A DNA stretch of 40,965 bases. It comes from Promicromonosporaceae bacterium (GTDB lineage: Bacteria; Actinomycetota; Actinomycetes; Actinomycetales; Cellulomonadaceae). Within the stretch, counting starts at the first letter, position 1. The number at the start of each line of letters is the position of its first letter. The position numbers and the translations under genes were made by a program. Location: assembly GCA_009783295.1 (NCBI GenBank), contig WRHK01000034.1:1-40965 (forward strand), written 5' to 3'. Under the pieces are notes generated by a model. It saw only the letters and a program-made list of their open reading frames with translations, was not told where the DNA came from and made no database searches. Positions 1 to 7,497 of this stretch are shown one piece after another.

Positions 1-41
1 AGACCATCGCGAGCATCCGAGCGATGCTCGCGCGCCGCTGA
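1..41 (+). CDS. C-terminal end of an upstream gene (partial)
   Basis: In the frame starting at base 3 the codons read T-I-A-S-I-R-A-M-L-A-R-R and then TGA at 39-41, close to the start of the DUF2637 gene on the same strand. This looks like the tail of a plus-strand gene that begins left of the window. A 10-bp perfect inverted repeat (8-17 with 23-32, loop 18-22) lies in these last codons. Nothing can be said about function. An integrase or another accessory gene would fit the position, but that is a guess. Confidence 0.35.
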   Translation, partial: TIASIRAMLARR

Positions 42-74
42 CCCATGCCCACGCACCACGAGAAGGAGACCGTC

Positions 75-812
75 ATGAGCACCCGCCACACCGCGCAGAT
101 CCACCCCGACACGCTTCCCGTCCTCATCGTCGCCACGATGCTCACCGCCGGGCTCGCGGCCGTCTCGTTCGCGCTCAGCTACAGCGCCCTCGTCCGGATC
201 GCGTCCTGGGCTGCCGTCCCGGACAGGCTCGCCTGGGCCATCCCGGTGATGCTCGACTCGGCGATCCTGGTCTACTCGCTCGCCGCCCTCGTCAAGCGCT
301 CCCGCCGCGAGCGTGCCGCCGGCGCGTGGGCCTCCCTCGCACTCTGGACGGCCGTGTCCGTGGCCGCGAACGCCGCCCACGCCGCAGGAGTCCCCGAGAC
401 GTGGCAGCGGGCCGTGGGGACCGTTGTCGCGGCCCTGGCGCCCGTGGCCGTCCTCCTGGCCACGCACACGATCGCGGACCTCATCGTCGCGCCGGCCCCG
501 GACGCGGACAACGTCGCCCGGCCCGTGGCAGCGAGCGCCACAGACGAGCCGATGAATGGGCGAGCAGACGAGGAGTCGGACACGGACGACGATGAGCAGG
601 ACGGCGGACGTCCGGCGTCCGCGGTCGTCGTGCAGCCGTCCGTCGTCCGCGTCCACCGTCCGCGCCCGGCCGGGCGGGCGTCCGACTGCCGTGAGGACAT
701 CGTCCGGCTCCGCGGCGAGGGGCTGTCCGTGCGTGCGATCGCAGAGCGCGTCGGCCTCGGCAAGACCGCCGTCGCGGACTACCTCCGGACACTGGACACG
801 GTGGCCGCCTGA
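75..812 (+). CDS. DUF2637-family membrane protein with C-terminal helix-turn-helix
   Basis: The 245-residue protein has about four hydrophobic helices in its first 140 residues (roughly 12-35, 50-72, 85-103, 115-135), then an acidic, low-complexity linker, then a Hin/resolvase-like helix-turn-helix near residues 206-235 (motif GLSVRAIAERVGLGKTAV). This matches DUF2637 proteins of actinobacterial mobile elements and phages, often called SpdB-like or transfer-associated. Their function is not established. An ATG at 45 is in frame, but the ATG at 75 follows an AAGGAG motif by 7 bases and is preferred. A membrane-anchored DNA-binding role is inference. Confidence 0.7.
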   Translation: MSTRHTAQIHPDTLPVLIVATMLTAGLAAVSFALSYSALVRIASWAAVPDRLAWAIPVMLDSAILVYSLAALVKRSRRERAAGAWASLALWTAVSVAANAAHAAGVPETWQRAVGTVVAALAPVAVLLATHTIADLIVAPAPDADNVARPVAASATDEPMNGRADEESDTDDDEQDGGRPASAVVVQPSVVRVHRPRPAGRASDCREDIVRLRGEGLSVRAIAERVGLGKTAVADYLRTLDTVAA

Positions 813-875
813 GCGCCTTCGACTTCATCCGCACGCTGGGCTGCGATGGGAAGCACACGTCGGGACGATGGGGTC

Positions 876-1010
876 ATGAGCATCTGTGTGAAGTGCGGCA
901 GGCCGTACACCCAGCAGTCGTTCGCTCAAGCGCGAAGCGGTCTCTGCAACCTGTGCCAGCAGGAGGCAACCGCAGCTGAACGGGAAGCGGACGAGCGCGG
1001 CGTCTCTTAG
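876..1010 (+). CDS. 44-aa zinc-ribbon-like protein
   Basis: A short frame reads M-S-I-C-V-K-C-G-R-P, then a second knuckle C-N-L-C at residues 24-27, then an acidic helical tail. Two CxxC pairs 17 residues apart are the signature of a minimal treble-clef or zinc-ribbon fold. It follows the DUF2637 gene by 63 bases on the same strand. No family is recognised. Similar tiny Cys4 proteins are common in actinophages. It could bind nucleic acid or a protein partner. The strongest support is the paired cysteines rather than the ribosome binding site. Confidence 0.5.
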   Translation: MSICVKCGRPYTQQSFAQARSGLCNLCQQEATAAEREADERGVS

Positions 1011-1050
1011 CCCGCCCGAACGCCTCAAGCGGTAGCACCGCCGGCCTGAG

Positions 1051-1308
1051 TCATCGGCGCCGGACGTCGGCCGGTGCGAGCCACACGGCGTTGATGCGCC
1101 AGCGCTGGTCGGGGACCTCGACGAGTACAGCCCGGGTCGTGTACGCCGCAGCGAACGTTACGAGCTGCTCCTCGCCGTCGCGCTCCCAGACGATGCGCGC
1201 GGTCACGGGGATGCGGCAGTCGACCTGGGCGCTGCGGGCCGGGATCGGGAGCGCGTTGAGGATCCGCTGCCAGTCCTGCTCCCAGTGCTGCGACGTCTGA
1301 TCGAACAT
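1051..1308 (-). CDS. Hypothetical protein, 85 aa
   Basis: The product is a balanced mix of charged and hydrophobic residues with alternating strand-like segments in the middle, consistent with a small folded protein. No motif is recognised. It is the only minus-strand gene in the left accessory cluster, convergent with the zinc-ribbon gene and divergent from the small gene at 1453. The ATG at 1308 lacks a strong ribosome binding site, so the start is uncertain. Confidence 0.5.
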   Translation of the reverse strand: MFDQTSQHWEQDWQRILNALPIPARSAQVDCRIPVTARIVWERDGEEQLVTFAAAYTTRAVLVEVPDQRWRINAVWLAPADVRRR

Positions 1309-1332
1309 GCGTTCGATGATCGCAGACGACGA

Positions 1333-1374
1333 CGAAGCGCCCCCACCCTGCAGCGGCAGGGTTGGGGCGCTTCG
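1333..1374. terminator. Strong 19-bp inverted repeat
   Basis: Arms 1333-1351 and 1356-1374 pair over 19 positions with one mismatch around the loop AGCG. There is no T-tract on either side. A second small hairpin follows (GGGACC-TTG-GTCCC, about 1381-1395). The repeat lies between divergent genes, so it could stop read-through from the plus-strand cluster or act in a leader. Terminator is the simplest reading. Confidence 0.5.
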
Positions 1375-1452
1375 TGCTCGCGGGACCTTGGTCCCGGGTG
1401 AACTGTGCCCGAATGGGCAGCGCTGTCACTCATCGCTTTGTAGCCTGCGGCA

Positions 1453-1641
1453 ATGGGTAACCCAACTGACACCGACGTGTTCCTCGCCTGGATGAAGGCT
1501 GGAGAACCTGGCACCGAGCACAACCCGGATCACCGGGCGAGCCAGTTCAAGCACTGGCTGACAGAGCATGACCAGAAGGTCATGGCCACGCTGATCCGGC
1601 GCGAGAAGGTCCGCTCCTGGCTCCCGTGGGGCCGCCGCTAG
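1453..1641 (+). CDS. Hypothetical protein, 62 aa
   Basis: A small, charged, probably helical protein rich in Trp, His, Arg and Lys, ending with a basic tail (motif REKVRSWLPWGRR). No family is recognised and there is no good Shine-Dalgarno sequence before the ATG. It ends 18 bases before a hairpin terminator, which supports it as the last gene of a plus-strand unit convergent with the phage late operon. Confidence 0.4.
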   Translation: MGNPTDTDVFLAWMKAGEPGTEHNPDHRASQFKHWLTEHDQKVMATLIRREKVRSWLPWGRR

Positions 1642-1658
1642 CTGGCAGAGTCGCCACG

Positions 1659-1697
1659 ACGCCCCCGCCACCTTCGAAATGAAGGCGACGGGGGCGT
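1659..1697. terminator. Bidirectional terminator between convergent transcripts
   Basis: Arms 1659-1675 and 1681-1697 (ACGCCCCCG...CCTTC) form a 17-bp stem with two mismatches around the loop GAAAT. It sits between the end of the plus-strand gene at 1641 and the 3' end of the phage late operon at 1727, so it most likely ends both. Confidence 0.65.
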
Positions 1698-1726
1698 TCG
1701 CTTGCAGTGTGGCGCGAGAGTGAAAG

Positions 1727-3130
1727 TTAGAGCGGGATGCCGACGTTCAGGTCGACGCCGAGCCACAGGCCCGCCGCCGACGTGGCGTCGCCGGGCGCCT
1801 GGCCCGCCGTCGCCAGGGCCGGGTTGTTCATGATGATGCCCTGGGCCATCGTGGTCTTGGCCGGCATGATTAGGGCGCTGTCGCTCGTCGAGGTGAGCGC
1901 CGAGGTGAACTTGCCGTCGATGTAGCCGGACCAGCCGCGCGGGGTGTGCACGGACAGGTAGTACGTCTCGCCGGGGATGAGCATGACCGGCGTCGCGAAC
2001 GGGATGTCCAGCCACGACCCACGGGTGAGCGTCCCGCCGACACCGCCCGCCATCCAGTCCGACAGCACACCGGACGCTGAGGCACGCCACAGCTGGGCCA
2101 CGTACCCGGTGCCGTCCGCGGTGGACCCGGCGGAGGTCGGGATGAAGATCCGGCCGCCGAGGGCGACGCGGTTAGCGGTGACCTGGAAGGCGTTGGCCAG
2201 GGTCTCGGCGGCGTTCGAGTTGTTGGCCGTGGATGCCGGGGCAGTGGAGCCGAACACGTTGCCGGACTGGCTCGGCGTCGATGCGGGCACCGCGCCGTAG
2301 GCGGTGCGGCGCCGCTGCATGGACGGGATGAACCCGGGGTCGGACGTGTTGAACGCAGAGTCGAACGCCTTGTACGCGTTCACCGCGTTGGTCTTGGCGG
2401 TCTGCTGCGCGGACGACAGGTTCACGGGCCCGCCGAACGCCTGGTTGCCCACGTAGGTGAGCAGCGTCGCCGACGGGGCCGCGTTGAGGTACGCCTGGTG
2501 CCCGAACCGGCCGGCGGCTGTGTGGTCCCAGTGGTCCTGGGCGAAGTCGTCGCGCCAGTTCAGCACCCGCACGGTGGCGACCTGCTGGGCGGTGATGATG
2601 GCTGACAGGACGTTCAGGAGCTCGGCCTTGGTGTACGTCTGCGCGCCTGGGTCGATCGCCGTCAGGGAGGTGACGGTGCCGTTCCACAGGTTCTTGAGCG
2701 GCGAGTCGAACAGGCTGTTGACGTTGTTCAGCCGCAGGAAGTAGATCCGGCCCGGCGACCCGACAAGGTCGTACCGCTGCACCTGCTTGCCCGCGATGGT
2801 CTCCATGGTCGACGTCCACGAGTTGGCCACGCCGGCCATCTCCGCCCACGCGGCCTGCACGCCGTTCTCACGGTTCGTGGCGTACCCGGTGCCCCACGCC
2901 TGCGAGGCGTTCCCCGCGGTCAGGTAGACGGCCGTCGACTTGATGCCAGCGCCGATCGCCTCGAGCACGTCCGGGTTGATGAAGCCGAGCTCGTCGTCCT
3001 CGTGGGCCACGATGCTGATGGATGAGGTGGCTGTGGGCCACACCTTCGTGCTGCCGAGGTAGAGGGCGGACGCGGCAACGTTGCCGACGGCGAACGACGC
3101 CGTGCTGTCTCCGAGGTTGAGTCCGGCCAC
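1727..3130 (-). CDS. Phage tail protein with PIG-L deacetylase and DUF4082 domains
   Basis: This 467-aa protein is the last gene of the late operon. The N-terminus has the VG/LYLGSTKVW-type segment common in actinophage minor tail proteins. A PIG-L/LmbE-type deacetylase domain follows: AHEDDE (about residues 41-46) is the family's metal-binding motif, and HWDH supplies a further histidine pair. PIG-L enzymes remove N-acetyl groups from GlcNAc-type sugars using zinc. The C-terminal third (about 300-467) resembles DUF4082, a beta-sandwich found on secreted carbohydrate-active proteins. A virion-borne enzyme acting on surface glycan is inferred. The start chosen is GTG at 3130, just after the stop of the tail fibre gene; no strong ribosome binding site is visible, suggesting coupled translation. 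Confidence 0.75.
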   Translation of the reverse strand: MAGLNLGDSTASFAVGNVAASALYLGSTKVWPTATSSISIVAHEDDELGFINPDVLEAIGAGIKSTAVYLTAGNASQAWGTGYATNRENGVQAAWAEMAGVANSWTSTMETIAGKQVQRYDLVGSPGRIYFLRLNNVNSLFDSPLKNLWNGTVTSLTAIDPGAQTYTKAELLNVLSAIITAQQVATVRVLNWRDDFAQDHWDHTAAGRFGHQAYLNAAPSATLLTYVGNQAFGGPVNLSSAQQTAKTNAVNAYKAFDSAFNTSDPGFIPSMQRRRTAYGAVPASTPSQSGNVFGSTAPASTANNSNAAETLANAFQVTANRVALGGRIFIPTSAGSTADGTGYVAQLWRASASGVLSDWMAGGVGGTLTRGSWLDIPFATPVMLIPGETYYLSVHTPRGWSGYIDGKFTSALTSTSDSALIMPAKTTMAQGIIMNNPALATAGQAPGDATSAAGLWLGVDLNVGIPL

Positions 3131-3134
3131 TGGG

Positions 3135-4487
3135 TCACCCGTTGATGACGTAGAGGGTGGTGGAGGACTTCGTGCCCAGGGCGTTGTAGGCGGCCTGCGT
3201 GATGGCGACGATCGCGGTGATGCCCGTCCCGGTGACGGCTGCGGCCAGTGCGGCGGCCAGGCCGGTGACCTTCGCGGGGGTGAACGATCCGTCCGGGACG
3301 ACCGGCGGTGATGTGAACGTCTTGACCCCGGCGGCGGTCTCGTTGCCGCTGGTGTGCAGGACCGATGCGTCATCGGCCTTCGCGGCGATGGCGGCGGCCT
3401 GCGCCGTTGAGACCGGCTTGTTCGCGTCGGAGGTGTTGTCGACGGAGCCCAGTCCGACGTCACCCTTGGCCAGGGTCACGGCCCCGTTGCGCCCTGCCAC
3501 GGAGGTCACCAGGACGGTGGAGGCGGGCAGCGCGGAGACGTCCGACGCGGTCAGCGTCACGTCGCCGGTCTTGCCGTTGACGGAGTTGACCGCGCCGCCC
3601 GTGCCTCCACCACCCGATGGCGGGGTGGCCCAGGCGCCGTCACCGCGCAGGAACAGCGCGGAGGTGGGCGACCCGGTGCCGAGGTGGCTGGGGGCGATGA
3701 TGCCGGTGCCCGCGTTGACCTGCGAGGCGTTCACCGCACCGTTGAGGCCGGCCTTGGAGTCGAGGGCGGCCTGCAGGCCGGACACATCCGCCACCTCGTG
3801 GGTGTGGACAGTGTTCGCCTTGCCGGACAGGGCGGCCGCCTGCGGGGTGGACACCGGCTTGGCCGTGTCCGCCGTGTTGTCCACCTGGGCGAGGCCGACG
3901 TCAGCCTTCACGAGGGACACGGCGCCCGTCTTGCCCGCGACGGACGTCACGGCTCCACCAGTGCCGCCGCCAGAACCGGTTGCCACGGTGACGTTCCCGG
4001 ACGCGTCCGGCCCGACGCCGTTGACCGTGCGGACGGAGGCGGCCAGCGCCGCCGCCGCGGCCGCCGCGGACGCGAGCGCCGAGGACGCGGCACCCTCGGC
4101 CGCCGTCTGGGCGGAGCTCGCGGCCGTGGCGGACGCCGACGCCGAGGTGACCGCCGTGGCGGCGGAGTCTCGTGCGGCGACGGCGATGGTCCGCATGACC
4201 TCCTCGAACCCGATGCCGCCCTGCAGGCCGCTGCCGCTGTCGCGCCAGTCGAGGTAGAGGCCCTCAGGGGTGTCGGTCTGGATGACGAAGGTAGGCAGGG
4301 TGCCGATCGGGGACACGGTCAGCATCGACGACGCGATGGGGTCGAGTGAGCCAGCGTCGAAGATCGGGTACGGCGTCGTGGTCCCACGGGTCACGACCTG
4401 GACCTGCTGGCCCGCGAGGGTCAGCGCTACCTGGCCGTTGGCCTGGTCGAGCACGATCCCTGTGTCGATCGTCCACTGAGTGGTCAA
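3135..4487 (-). CDS. Tail fibre / collar-type repeat protein
   Basis: This 450-aa protein starts with a globular head (about 1-100), then an alanine-rich segment likely to form a trimeric coiled coil (about 108-150), then several repeats of the phage-fibre motif V-N-G-K-T-G-x-V and G-L-x-x-V-D-N-T-x-D-x-x-K-P-V-S-T. It ends with I-T-Q-A-A-Y-N-A-L...L-Y-V-I, typical of the C-termini of actinophage minor tail proteins. It is a structural fibre of the virion tip, probably host-recognising. A GGAGG lies just before its ATG, directly after the stop of the 46-aa gene. Confidence 0.8.
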   Translation of the reverse strand: MTTQWTIDTGIVLDQANGQVALTLAGQQVQVVTRGTTTPYPIFDAGSLDPIASSMLTVSPIGTLPTFVIQTDTPEGLYLDWRDSGSGLQGGIGFEEVMRTIAVAARDSAATAVTSASASATAASSAQTAAEGAASSALASAAAAAAALAASVRTVNGVGPDASGNVTVATGSGGGTGGAVTSVAGKTGAVSLVKADVGLAQVDNTADTAKPVSTPQAAALSGKANTVHTHEVADVSGLQAALDSKAGLNGAVNASQVNAGTGIIAPSHLGTGSPTSALFLRGDGAWATPPSGGGGTGGAVNSVNGKTGDVTLTASDVSALPASTVLVTSVAGRNGAVTLAKGDVGLGSVDNTSDANKPVSTAQAAAIAAKADDASVLHTSGNETAAGVKTFTSPPVVPDGSFTPAKVTGLAAALAAAVTGTGITAIVAITQAAYNALGTKSSTTLYVING

Positions 4488-4500
4488 GGTGGTCCTCCTG

Positions 4501-4641
4501 TCACCGGCAGGGGTGCTGCCGGGCGGCTATCTCGGTGGCGAAGAAGTGCCCACACGCGCACTGGTAGCCGTCGACGGACGTACCGTCGAGCGCGTACCAG
4601 CGTGCGGGTCGCGGGTCAGGCTTCGGGAGTCGCGGCGGCAT
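4501..4641 (-). CDS. 46-aa cysteine/histidine protein between holin and fibre genes
   Basis: Hand translation gives M-P-P-R-L-P-K-P-D-P, then W-Y-A-L-D-G-T-S-V-D-G-Y, then C-A-C-G-H, and it ends H-P-C-R. The C-x-C-x-H plus H-P-C pattern suggests one bound zinc. The ATG overlaps the last codons of the holin gene in another frame and the TGA lies beside the ribosome binding site of the fibre gene, a perfect fit in the operon. Function unknown. Confidence 0.6.
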   Translation of the reverse strand: MPPRLPKPDPRPARWYALDGTSVDGYQCACGHFFATEIAARQHPCR

Positions 4642-4993
4642 CAGGCGCCGGGGCAGGTGCTGCGGTCGTGATCACGGGCACGTCATCGGCTGTGGTGGCG
4701 TCGATGACCGGCGGCGCGGACGACAGCTTGAGGCGCGCCACCCAGGCGTCCACGGCGGGGATCGCCATGATGCGGGCGAGCGCGGCCGCGATGGCGGCGA
4801 CCGCGGCCGCGGCCGCGGCGATGACGGCGACGGCGTGCTGACCGATCAGCGTGCCGAGCTGCTCGCCGATGATCGACGCGACCGCCGGCAGGATGCCGCC
4901 GAGCACAAGGATCGCGGAGAGGACGCTCTGGACGGCCGTGCGCCAGCTCGCGCGTGTCGGGTGGGCCTGCTGGGTGGGGACGGGAATCGACAT
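4616..4993 (-). CDS. Probable holin
   Basis: This 125-aa protein has a short polar N-terminus, two hydrophobic segments (about 18-42 and 52-76, the second almost all Ala/Val/Ile), and a Pro/Ala/Asp-rich soluble tail. Two membrane helices and a gene immediately after the endolysin are the standard marks of a phage holin, which forms holes in the cytoplasmic membrane and times lysis. An AGGAGG sits at a suitable distance from the ATG at 4993. The exact holin family is not recognised. Confidence 0.7.
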   Translation of the reverse strand: MSIPVPTQQAHPTRASWRTAVQSVLSAILVLGGILPAVASIIGEQLGTLIGQHAVAVIAAAAAAVAAIAAALARIMAIPAVDAWVARLKLSSAPPVIDATTADDVPVITTAAPAPAPDAAATPEA

Positions 4994-5006
4994 GCTGCCT
5001 CCTGGG

Positions 5007-5996
5007 TCAGTACCGGCTTGTGCGGGCGGTGGCGTTGTTGAGCGCGTGCTGGTGCAGGCGGTTGGTGTTCGGGCCGTTCACGCCGTCGAAGTCCGCCGCG
5101 GACACGGCACGGTGCAGGACCGTGGTGGCGAGCTTGTTGAACAGCCAGAACTGGCGGACCTTGATGGTCTTTGGGCCCTCCGCGCCGTCGACGGCGAGCG
5201 CGTTCGCTCCGGTCAGGGCGTGGATCTGAGCGGCCGGCACGGCCCGGTTGAGGAACGCCTGGTCGGCCTTGATGAGGGCGGAGCCGGTGGCGTCGATCTT
5301 CCCGTCGATGGGGGTACCCATGACCTCCTGCCAGCGGGCGATCGTGGCCGGGCCGCGCATGCCGTCCTCGGCGATCGTGAGCGACCCGTCCGCGTTGCGC
5401 GGGCGCGTGTCGACGGGGGGCGGGGTTGGAACGCCCACGCCGGCGCTGTCGTGGCCGGGCGCGACCACGACGCCGCCGAGGATGGTGTTGACGCGGGCTA
5501 GGAACGCGTCCCAGGGGAACGTGAGCCCGGGGTCCGTGTGGGTCGACTCGTGGAACGCGTTGCTGACGTCGATGTGGCCGCAGATGCCCTTGGTCGCCCC
5601 GTTCTGCACCTCGGGCACGGAAAGGCGCCGTGCCTGGATGCCGTACTGCTTGCACCAGGCGGCGACCTGCTGGGCGGCACGCTCGAGCGTGGCCTGGGAG
5701 TAGGCGTCCGACCAGCCGGCCGCGCCCTGCGACGCGTACCCGGCCATCTCGAGCTGCAGGCCGTCGGAGTTTGCGCCCGGCGCGGCCCAGGCCGTGTCGC
5801 CGTCGTCGACGCACCGCACCGAGGAGTCGTTGTCCACGCACACGTGCGCGGACGCCATGCGGGCCGGGTTGGCGAACCCGCGTGCCACGGACTCGGCGGC
5901 CGTAGAGACCTCGGCGACCTCCATGTCGTGGATGACGATGAGGCGGATCGGCTTGGTCCGACCCGTGTACTTGTTCGGGGACGGGATGGTCTGCAT
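5007..5996 (-). CDS. Endolysin: N-acetylmuramoyl-L-alanine amidase
   Basis: Residues 15-180 are an Amidase_2/PGRP fold that cuts the bond between muramic acid and L-alanine. Visible landmarks are V-I-H-D near residue 23 (first zinc histidine), a central C-G-H-I-D segment and H-T-D-P-G (later zinc ligand). A proline-rich linker follows, and the C-terminal 120 residues contain peptidoglycan-binding-like repeats (E-D-G-M-R-G-P-A-T-I and V-D-G-A-E-G-P-K-T-I). A GTG at 6005 is in frame, but the ATG at 5996 is preferred because GGAAGG lies 8 bases ahead of it. It is flanked by two membrane-protein genes, forming a lysis cassette. Confidence 0.9.
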   Translation of the reverse strand: MQTIPSPNKYTGRTKPIRLIVIHDMEVAEVSTAAESVARGFANPARMASAHVCVDNDSSVRCVDDGDTAWAAPGANSDGLQLEMAGYASQGAAGWSDAYSQATLERAAQQVAAWCKQYGIQARRLSVPEVQNGATKGICGHIDVSNAFHESTHTDPGLTFPWDAFLARVNTILGGVVVAPGHDSAGVGVPTPPPVDTRPRNADGSLTIAEDGMRGPATIARWQEVMGTPIDGKIDATGSALIKADQAFLNRAVPAAQIHALTGANALAVDGAEGPKTIKVRQFWLFNKLATTVLHRAVSAADFDGVNGPNTNRLHQHALNNATARTSRY

Positions 5997-6067
5997 TGCC
6001 GGCACCTTCCGTGCATAGGTGAGGGCCGCTCACCCGGTGCGGGTGGCGGCCCTCAGGACAGGGGTTG

Positions 6068-6394
6068 TCAGGGGGTGACGTGCGGGATGATCTGGATGAG
6101 CGTGATGATCAGGCCGAGCGTCGAGCCAAGCGCGACGACGCCAGCGATGATCACGGAGGCGACCGTCCAGCCGCTGGTGCGGTGCGCGGGCGGCGGAGCG
6201 GTTGCCGCCGCGGTCGCGATGGCCTGCGCGTGCTCACCCAACTGCCGGCCGTGCTCGGCCAAGGTCATGGTGTGCTCGTGGACCGTCGCAGCGAGGCCGT
6301 CGATGCGGGCGGTCTGACCGGCCGCGTAGGCGTCGAGCTTGCCGTCGACGCGCACGATGAGGACATGGATCGACTCGGTCGACTCGTCCGCCAT
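6068..6394 (-). CDS. Small membrane protein with N-terminal coiled coil, possible second holin
   Basis: The 108-aa product begins with about 70 polar residues in heptad-like order (I-D-G-L-A-A-T-V-H-E-H), then one C-terminal hydrophobic helix (about 78-102). This resembles phage membrane proteins of lysis cassettes (type-III-holin-like or spanin-like), but no family is certain. Its ATG shares one base with the stop of the preceding gene (TGATG), indicating coupled translation. Location just before the endolysin supports a lysis or tail-to-membrane role. Confidence 0.55.
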   Translation of the reverse strand: MADESTESIHVLIVRVDGKLDAYAAGQTARIDGLAATVHEHTMTLAEHGRQLGEHAQAIATAAATAPPPAHRTSGWTVASVIIAGVVALGSTLGLIITLIQIIPHVTP

Positions 6395-7497
6395 CAGTTC
6401 GCGATCTTCTCGGCACGCAGCTCCCACAGAGCGATGGCGCCCTTGGAGTTGGAGTCGATGCGCCCTCGGAACTTGGTCCCGGCGGGGAAGTAGCGCGTCG
6501 TCTGGGCAATCCCGCCTACGGAGACGCTCGAGCTGGCCGTGTCGCGCGTTTCGGCGACGACCTCTCCGGTGTCAAGGATGAGGTAGCCGTAGCAGGACCC
6601 GCCGTCGGTGCTGGTGGCGACGGCCAGGCGGAACGAGAGCGTGTAGACCCCGCTGGTCTTGAGGACCAGCCGGTCGCCGACGGCGGACCTCGTGTCAGCC
6701 TCGTAGCCAATGTGGGCGGTGTAGTCCACGGGCGCCTGCGACGAGCCAGAGGCGTTGGCGCTGTTGACGTACTGGGTACCGGAGATGAGGTCCTGCGACC
6801 CGGACTGCCGCGAGCGCCGGTACCAGGGACGCGGCCCGGAGGCGACGGCCGCGTCGATGGCAGTGTCGACATAGTCCTTGGCTGAGGCCACCCAGGCGGG
6901 CGAGGCGCCGTTCATGGTGCGCAGGTACTCGATGCCGCCGCGCCACGCGGTAGTCCCCAGGGGCACATCGGTGGGCAGGGCCCGCCCGGCGGGTACATGG
7001 ATCGTGGGGCCGGAGCGAGTGCGCAGGTCCACGACGGAGGCGACGTTCAGCGCCTGGCCCTGCTTGCGGGTGACTGCCCACAAGGGCAGCAGCTCGATTC
7101 CGGGCGGGCCCTCGTCGAGCGTGGGCAGTGCGCTCGAGCCCTCGACTCCGGAGACGACGATGAGGCGGCATGGGCCCGGCGCTGTGGTGTACGCGCCGGG
7201 GTCCAGGCGCACGGCGATGATGTCCGTCCGTCCGATCGTTGGGTTCGTGGACGCGGGGACCGTGATCGACTGCGTAGAACCGGCGGCGATCGCCAGCCGG
7301 AAACCGCCGACGACGGCAATCGAGCGAACGGTCTGCGACCCGACCTCGACGATGTCGGACGCGGACGGGAGTGTGAGGTTGAACGCCGTCCCGTCGGTGT
7401 CCTCGACGATCGAGGCTTCGCCTCCGAAGATGTCGCGCCAGTCGGTGTCCCTCATCGGCTGTCCGACCAGGGGCCCGGACTCCTGAACCTCGGCCAT
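6394..7497 (-). CDS. Minor tail / baseplate protein
   Basis: The 367-aa protein lies between the Gp37-like tail protein and the lysis cassette. The N-terminal 200 residues resemble actinophage baseplate proteins (motifs M-R-D-T-D-W and T-D-I-I-A-V-R-L-D). The C-terminal 130 residues are beta-rich and look like a C1q/TNF-type jelly roll, common at receptor-binding tips. The ORF opens GTG-ATG; the ATG at 7497 has an AGGAG at good distance and overlaps the upstream stop by one base. Receptor-binding is inference. Confidence 0.65.
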   Translation of the reverse strand: MAEVQESGPLVGQPMRDTDWRDIFGGEASIVEDTDGTAFNLTLPSASDIVEVGSQTVRSIAVVGGFRLAIAAGSTQSITVPASTNPTIGRTDIIAVRLDPGAYTTAPGPCRLIVVSGVEGSSALPTLDEGPPGIELLPLWAVTRKQGQALNVASVVDLRTRSGPTIHVPAGRALPTDVPLGTTAWRGGIEYLRTMNGASPAWVASAKDYVDTAIDAAVASGPRPWYRRSRQSGSQDLISGTQYVNSANASGSSQAPVDYTAHIGYEADTRSAVGDRLVLKTSGVYTLSFRLAVATSTDGGSCYGYLILDTGEVVAETRDTASSSVSVGGIAQTTRYFPAGTKFRGRIDSNSKGAIALWELRAEKIAN

